Part shown: piece by piece, positions 60,252 to 64,000 of the stretch
Numbering within the stretch: the stretch's first letter is position 1
How the letters are laid out: each line of letters begins with the position of its first letter
Source: Bacillota bacterium
GTDB taxonomy: Bacteria; Bacillota; Clostridia; Oscillospirales; Oscillospiraceae
Assembly: GCA_030529825.1 (NCBI GenBank)
Contig: JAUMWD010000004.1
Span: 44,122 to 108,121 of the forward strand
Length of the DNA stretch: 64,000 nt
Direction: 5' to 3'
The notes under the pieces: generated by a model
Seen by the model: the letters and a program-made list of their open reading frames with translations, nothing else
What the model was told of the DNA's origin: nothing
The model's database searches: none
Program-made: the position numbers and the translations under genes

Positions 60252-61994
60252 TCAGCCGAAGAAGCCGGTGATCTGTGCGTACAGAACGAAGATCATGCCC
60301 AGAGGAGCAATGAACTTGTAGCAAATATTGAAGAAGCCCTTGCCCCAGAACTTGGAGCCGCACTGTTCGCATTCTTCGACAACAGTATCGATCTTCCACA
60401 GCCAGCCAATTGCAAAGGACATAACCATTGCACCAATAGGCATAAGAATACCTTCGGAGAGCAGGTCATAGAAGTCGAGCCAGCAGTCGTTCCAACCCTT
60501 CACGCCATTGATGTGGTGGGTGTAGTAGGTGGCAGCTGCATCATACTTAACTTCGTCCTTGTTGATAGTTGCAGAAGCATCCTCTGCGGTATAAACAGTG
60601 CCCAGATCAGCGAAGTCGTAACGATCTACATAGTATACTGCATTTGCATCGAATTCACCTTCAACAGCAACGAATTCACCATTGTCGTCCTTGGTGTAGT
60701 ATGCAACACCGTCAGCAAACTCATCGATTGCTTCCTTGTCACCGTCTTTATTTATGACATATTCGCCATTATCCATCTTGTATGCAGGCTCATATGCGCT
60801 TACTTCATCGTAGCCGTAACCATTCAGAATCTCTGCGGGGCAGGCAATGGGTGCGCCATCGCGGGTGCCGGTGCCCAGTGCGTCGAGTGCAGTGGGAATG
60901 CAGAATACGAAGATGATAACTGCGAAGATAATTGCGGTCTTTCCGCGCTTGGGAGCCTTGCCCTTTTCTACGTTTGCGTCAACACGAGCAGCGGTAATTG
61001 CCTCGAGCAGGGACATGGAGGAGGAAATAGCTGCGATGAAGACGAGGAAGTAGAACAGGAAGCCCATAAGGTTGCCAACGAAGGCGGGCATGTGGGAGAA
61101 TACAACCTGCATAGACTTGAAGAGGAGGCCGGGGCCAGCGCCGGTGTCTACGCCGAATGCGTGGCAAGCGGGAAGTACGATGCAGCCTGCCATGAGAGCT
61201 ACCAGGGTATCCATGATAACAATGATAACTGCATTCTTCTGAATCTTTTCCTTCTTGGAGAGGTAAGAACCGTAGGTGATGATAGCGCCCATGCCGAGGG
61301 ACAGGGAGAAGAACATCTGGCCTGCAGCGGTCTTCATAACGCCGAGGAAGTCCTCCTTCAGAGGATCGAGGTTCCACTTGAACATGAACTCGTAGCCTTT
61401 GCCTGCGCCGGGCTGGAATGCTACATAGATAATGCAGACGATAAGCAGAACGAAGAGGCAGGGCATACCGATGTTGCAGAACTTCTCGATGCCGCCGCCA
61501 ATGCCGCGGGAAACGATGAAGGCGTTCAGAGCAATAAAGATTGCGGTCCAAATAACCATGCTCCAACCGTTGCAGAGGAATGCACCAAAGAAGCCCTTGA
61601 TGTAAGGAACACCCATCCAGAAGTCTACACCGACCATAGCCAGCAGGTAGCCGATTGCGTAGCGCATGACCATGCCGCCGAGAACGAAGTAGAAGCAAAG
61701 TACGAGGAAGGGAACAGCAACTGCTATGTAGCCCATCCATGCGAACTTCTTGCTCATTGCGCGGTATGCTGCAATGGGGCTCTTGCCGGTCTTACGACCG
61801 ATTGCAAGCTCGCCGACCATAACTGCGAGGCCAACGAAGAGTGCCAGTACGAGGTAAATGAGAAGGAAGGAGAAACCGCCGTTTCTACCCATTTTGTAGG
61901 GGAAGCCCCAGATGTTACCAAGACCTACTGCAGAACCGACAGCAGCCATGATAAAACCAAAGTTGGAGCCAAACCCATCGCGTTTAGTTTCCAT
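60252..61994 (-). CDS. Na+-dependent transporter, NSS (SNF) family
   Basis: A 580-residue LeuT-fold symporter for amino acids or related compounds. The N-terminal motif SAVGLGNIWGFPYK (Na+/substrate site), GRKTGKSPI and the unwound TM6/TM8-like segments (SLSLGMGAIITYGSYL, IAAISSSMSLLEA) are present. An acidic insertion of about 130 residues (376-505) lies between the TM9 region and the next helix. The C-terminal part (CEQCGSKFWGKG) is atypical. The start at 61994 follows AAAAGGAGAG. Promoter and two hairpins are in the leader. Confidence 0.9.
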   Translation of the reverse strand: METKRDGFGSNFGFIMAAVGSAVGLGNIWGFPYKMGRNGGFSFLLIYLVLALFVGLAVMVGELAIGRKTGKSPIAAYRAMSKKFAWMGYIAVAVPFLVLCFYFVLGGMVMRYAIGYLLAMVGVDFWMGVPYIKGFFGAFLCNGWSMVIWTAIFIALNAFIVSRGIGGGIEKFCNIGMPCLFVLLIVCIIYVAFQPGAGKGYEFMFKWNLDPLKEDFLGVMKTAAGQMFFSLSLGMGAIITYGSYLSKKEKIQKNAVIIVIMDTLVALMAGCIVLPACHAFGVDTGAGPGLLFKSMQVVFSHMPAFVGNLMGFLFYFLVFIAAISSSMSLLEAITAARVDANVEKGKAPKRGKTAIIFAVIIFVFCIPTALDALGTGTRDGAPIACPAEILNGYGYDEVSAYEPAYKMDNGEYVINKDGDKEAIDEFADGVAYYTKDDNGEFVAVEGEFDANAVYYVDRYDFADLGTVYTAEDASATINKDEVKYDAAATYYTHHINGVKGWNDCWLDFYDLLSEGILMPIGAMVMSFAIGWLWKIDTVVEECEQCGSKFWGKGFFNICYKFIAPLGMIFVLYAQITGFFG

Positions 61995-62023
61995 AGTTTT
62001 CTCTCCTTTTATGAAATTAAACA

Positions 62024-62130
62024 TTACCGCCGCGCGACCGGCGGTTAATCAAACCGGAGCTTGTTAAGTACTTATGAACAAGCTTCCAAATTTATAAGTT
62101 GACTTTACACTATATTCACAAATTACGCAA
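62024..62130 (-). promoter_or_regulatory. NSS promoter and hairpin leader
   Basis: Minus-strand TTGCGT (62125-62130), 17 bases, TAAAGT (62102-62107). The leader contains a hairpin with AAGCTTGTT and AACAAGCT arms (about 62055-62088) and a GC-rich one (ACCGCCG with CGGCGGT, 62024-62048). No known riboswitch is recognised. Confidence 0.45.
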
Positions 62131-62352
62131 TACTTTTTGCTGTTAAATATTAAATTAACAAACGAAGTCCGATGTCTTTTGTACATTTTAGCCAAACAGT
62201 GTGTTCAATAATTGTTGAAATGCCCTACTCGCTCTTGTTTGCCGCATTTTCCGACTTTCTCCCGTAGCCCGTATCTTGTGGTTACATAATTAACATACTC
62301 GTCTGCCCGTTTTATATGTTGATTTCTGATATAAACTTTTTTTGAAATTTGC

Positions 62353-62381
62353 TTTACAATGCTTGATTTTTTACATATATA
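62353..62381 (+). promoter_or_regulatory. Promoter of the phosphoribosyltransferase gene
   Basis: TTTACA (62353-62358), 17 bases, TATATA (62376-62381). A small hairpin (CTCCGC with GCGGAG, about 62414-62436) precedes the ribosome binding site. The rest of 62131-62352 shows nothing. Confidence 0.5.
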
Positions 62382-62453
62382 TTGTAAAATACTTCTGTTA
62401 TATGATTTCGGCGCTCCGCTGCCGATAACTGCGGAGAAGTAAGGAGATAAATT

Positions 62454-63008
62454 ATGTTTTACGAAATTGACATCGCCGGCTTAAAGCGCAGCCTTCCCGT
62501 ATGCAAGGTTACCGATGATCTCTACATCGGCGCTTTCGTTATGTTTGGCGACGTTGAGCTCACCGTCCACTGCGCTACCGAGCTGCTGGAGCGCGCACCC
62601 GAGTATGACTACATCATCGCTCCCGAGGCGAAGTCCATTCCCCTTCTCTACGAAATGGCCCGTCAGAGCGGTGCCGAGAAATACCTCGTTGCCAGAAAAA
62701 GAGCAAAGGCATATATGCAGGGTACCTTCGAGGTCAATGTGAGGTCCATCACCACCGCAGGTGTTCAGACTCTCGTTCTTGACAAGGCCGATGCCGAGCT
62801 CATGAACGGCAAGCGCATCCTCATTCTTGACGATGTTATTTCCACCGGCGAATCACTTCGCGCAGTTGAAGAGCTTGTCAAGGCCGCAGGCGGCAATGTT
62901 GTCGGCAAAATGGCAGTTCTCGCAGAGGGAGATGCATATAATCGCGATGACATCATCGTTCTCGCAAAGCTTCCCCTCTTCAACGCCGACGGCACTCCCA
63001 AGGCATAA
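62454..63008 (+). CDS. Purine-type phosphoribosyltransferase
   Basis: A 184-residue type I phosphoribosyltransferase. The PRPP-binding block ILILDDVISTGESL (about 122-135) is complete. The N-terminal part with APEAKSIPLLYEMAR resembles the adenine and xanthine phosphoribosyltransferase group. The likely product is a salvaged purine nucleotide, but adenine versus another base cannot be decided. AAGGAG is 6 bases before the ATG. Confidence 0.85.
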   Translation: MFYEIDIAGLKRSLPVCKVTDDLYIGAFVMFGDVELTVHCATELLERAPEYDYIIAPEAKSIPLLYEMARQSGAEKYLVARKRAKAYMQGTFEVNVRSITTAGVQTLVLDKADAELMNGKRILILDDVISTGESLRAVEELVKAAGGNVVGKMAVLAEGDAYNRDDIIVLAKLPLFNADGTPKA

Positions 63009-63018
63009 TAAGACAAAG

Positions 63019-63049
63019 AAAACGCCCCGATCGAAGATCGGGGCGTTTT
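63019..63049. terminator. Bidirectional terminator
   Basis: A 14-bp stem (AAAACGCCCCGATC with GATCGGGGCGTTTT) with a GAA loop, between the phosphoribosyltransferase and the converging small peptide gene. Confidence 0.93.
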
Positions 63050-63058
63050 CTTTTTATC

Positions 63059-63166
63059 TTACTTCTTTAGAAAATCCTTAAAAGCCACTGCGACTGCAGC
63101 AAGGTCAATAACGGTGGCAGCAATGAGGACGACAAGTGCGCCGGTGCTGGATGCAATACTCATCAT
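63059..63166 (-). CDS. 35-residue single-span membrane peptide
   Basis: A short gene with AAGGAGG before two adjacent ATG codons and the stop at 63059. The peptide is nearly all hydrophobic from residue 8 to 28 (ALVVLIAATVIDLAAVAVAF) with a basic end (KDFLKK), a typical single transmembrane helix. The start is only 13 bases after the stop of the 213-residue membrane protein gene, so the two are co-transcribed and may form a complex. Confidence 0.65.
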   Translation of the reverse strand: MMSIASSTGALVVLIAATVIDLAAVAVAFKDFLKK

Positions 63167-63179
63167 AATGTTTTCCTCC

Positions 63180-63821
63180 TTAAATCCAATCAAGGAATGC
63201 GCAAACGATAATCAGGATTGCGTCAAATCCCAGGATAATTCCGTCAACCTTAAGTGCGCTCTTCACAGTGGGCCTGTCATGTACATAGAAGGCCGTTGCG
63301 AAGAAGGGCAGGTAGCCGATAAGCCACAGAATCCAGGGGCAGCTTCTCTGCCAGAAGCTCCACTCCCAGGTGAGAATACCACAGTAGTTCAGGAAGCATT
63401 CAATGCATACTGCAGCGGTGGTGAGAACGATGCAGAAGAAAATACGGTTGTTCATGCCGAGAATCTTCTTTTTTCTGTCCTCGGGAAGCATGAGACACAC
63501 GGAAATGCCCATGATGAGGAACATCATTGAGATTTCAATGTTGTAGCCAATCATGATGAGCAGAGAGGTGTCGCCTACGCCTACAGGTGTTCCCCATACG
63601 GGTGCGTAGCCGCTGATGAAGCAAATCATGGAGTTCCAGATTTCGTTGAAGATGTCCATACCCCACAGTGCAACACCGCCGAGAACTACCATGTAGTGCT
63701 TTTCATGGAGCTCCTTGGAAACGATGTACATGAGGATAAGGAAAAGGGGTACTGCGTACCAATGCATTGTGGACTGGGGGTCGCGCAGAATGGTTAGTGC
63801 AGATTCAGTAAATGCTGACAT
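63180..63821 (-). CDS. Polytopic membrane protein of unknown family
   Basis: A 213-residue protein with about six hydrophobic segments, rich in Trp and Met (for example ALWGMDIFNEIWNSMICF and LTWEWSFWQRSCPWILWL). No known family is recognised. Strong AGGAGG before the ATG at 63821. Paired with the 35-residue membrane peptide downstream. The promoter has an operator-like dyad. Confidence 0.65.
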   Translation of the reverse strand: MSAFTESALTILRDPQSTMHWYAVPLFLILMYIVSKELHEKHYMVVLGGVALWGMDIFNEIWNSMICFISGYAPVWGTPVGVGDTSLLIMIGYNIEISMMFLIMGISVCLMLPEDRKKKILGMNNRIFFCIVLTTAAVCIECFLNYCGILTWEWSFWQRSCPWILWLIGYLPFFATAFYVHDRPTVKSALKVDGIILGFDAILIIVCAFLDWI

Positions 63822-63857
63822 TGTTTTCCTCCTTGTTTAATTTTTGTCTATACAAAC

Positions 63858-63886
63858 AATATATTCTTGTACAGTTGTATTGTCAA
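63858..63886 (-). promoter_or_regulatory. Promoter with TACANNTGTA dyad
   Basis: Minus-strand TTGACA (63881-63886), 17 bases, TATATT (63858-63863), a near-perfect sigma-A promoter. The spacer holds TACAACTGTA (63870-63879), the arms TACA and TGTA at 2-base spacing as in BlaI/CopY-type operators. Confidence 0.7.
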
Positions 63887-63899
63887 GGTAGGATTTGGC

Positions 63900-64000
63900 T
63901 TATCTGCGCTTTTCAAAAAAACTTTTCAGAAGCACTGCGCATTCGTCGGATTTTACCCCGCCGTAAACCGCAGGCTTGTGTCCGTAACGCTCCTCAAAAA
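63900..64000 (-). CDS. tadA: Probable tRNA-specific adenosine deaminase, 3' end
   Basis: Only the last 32 codons are in the window, the gene being cut by its edge. The end, YGHKPAVYGGVKSDECAVLL followed by KSFFEKRR, matches the usual C-terminus of TadA-like deaminases (a Gly-Val, Glu-Cys, Leu-Leu, Phe-Phe pattern). A related deaminase cannot be excluded. Confidence 0.6.
   Translation of the reverse strand, partial: FEERYGHKPAVYGGVKSDECAVLLKSFFEKRR

Noticed and set aside
60207..62048. 613-codon open frame on the plus strand over the NSS gene
   Set aside because: It is antisense to a clear LeuT-fold transporter, is full of Cys, His and Asn with no fold, and lacks a ribosome binding site. It arises from strong codon bias in the true gene.

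Overview
The window is a gene-dense bacterial chromosome segment with about 50 genes, mostly short intergenic gaps, and strong T-tailed hairpin terminators between converging units. Several features point to a low-to-mid GC Firmicute of class Clostridia, probably Oscillospirales-like. These are an hrcA-grpE-dnaK-dnaJ operon with a CIRCE operator, a T-box riboswitch, HemZ, AddAB in place of RecBCD, a long-form hibernation factor, an SLH-anchored exoprotein, and strong AGGAGG ribosome binding sites. Genus cannot be fixed from the sequence alone. There is no phage, insertion sequence, CRISPR array or rRNA; one tRNA-Ser is present.

Layout: 1-2.5 kb holds the 3' end of nadE, then prmA and hpf. 2.6-6.4 kb is a minus-strand run of an M29 aminopeptidase, a membrane protein and a leucine-rich-repeat membrane protein. 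6.6-9.3 kb has a coiled-coil membrane protein with a double-dyad upstream region and a nucleotidyltransferase pair. 9.4-14.1 kb has pssA, a CyuA-type cysteine desulfidase, a uridine-kinase-like protein and hemZ. 14.3-18.8 kb has a LysN-type aminotransferase, an orphan small-RNA candidate, a tandem intergenic repeat, then a methionine-type T-box in front of a MetT-like transporter, an FlK-like thioesterase and a ParA-like ATPase. 18.8-23.8 kb is the heat-shock operon. 23.9-33.2 kb is a long minus-strand information-processing run: rpmE, membrane protein, hflX, acetyltransferase, yigZ, dgt, dnaG, rpoD, FAD oxidoreductase and a small membrane protein. 33.3-40.2 kb is addB-addA.

40.4-46.6 kb carries an aminotransferase, a ClC channel, a PH-domain protein, tRNA-Ser(CGA), a GIY-YIG protein, plsC and a DUF1836 regulator. 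46.7-51.7 kb is the most accessory-looking part: a MoxR-like AAA ATPase fused to an unusual N-terminal domain, a VWA partner, and, converging on them, a Card1/Can2-like CARF nuclease downstream of truA with no CRISPR nearby. 51.8-59.6 kb has MATE and ZIP transporters, a small protein, a nitrilase, a Dus enzyme, a secreted SLH-anchored endonuclease I and a small unknown protein. 59.6-64 kb has a 37-codon gene under a dyad-containing promoter, an NSS-family Na+ symporter with a large acidic insertion, a phosphoribosyltransferase, a membrane protein paired with a 35-residue membrane peptide, and the 3' end of a probable tadA.

The best leads for something undescribed are the CARF nuclease and MoxR/VWA neighbourhood, the two tiny-protein genes with operator-like dyads inside their promoters, the orphan small transcription unit near 15.6 kb, and a two-copy dispersed hairpin element with a conserved core.
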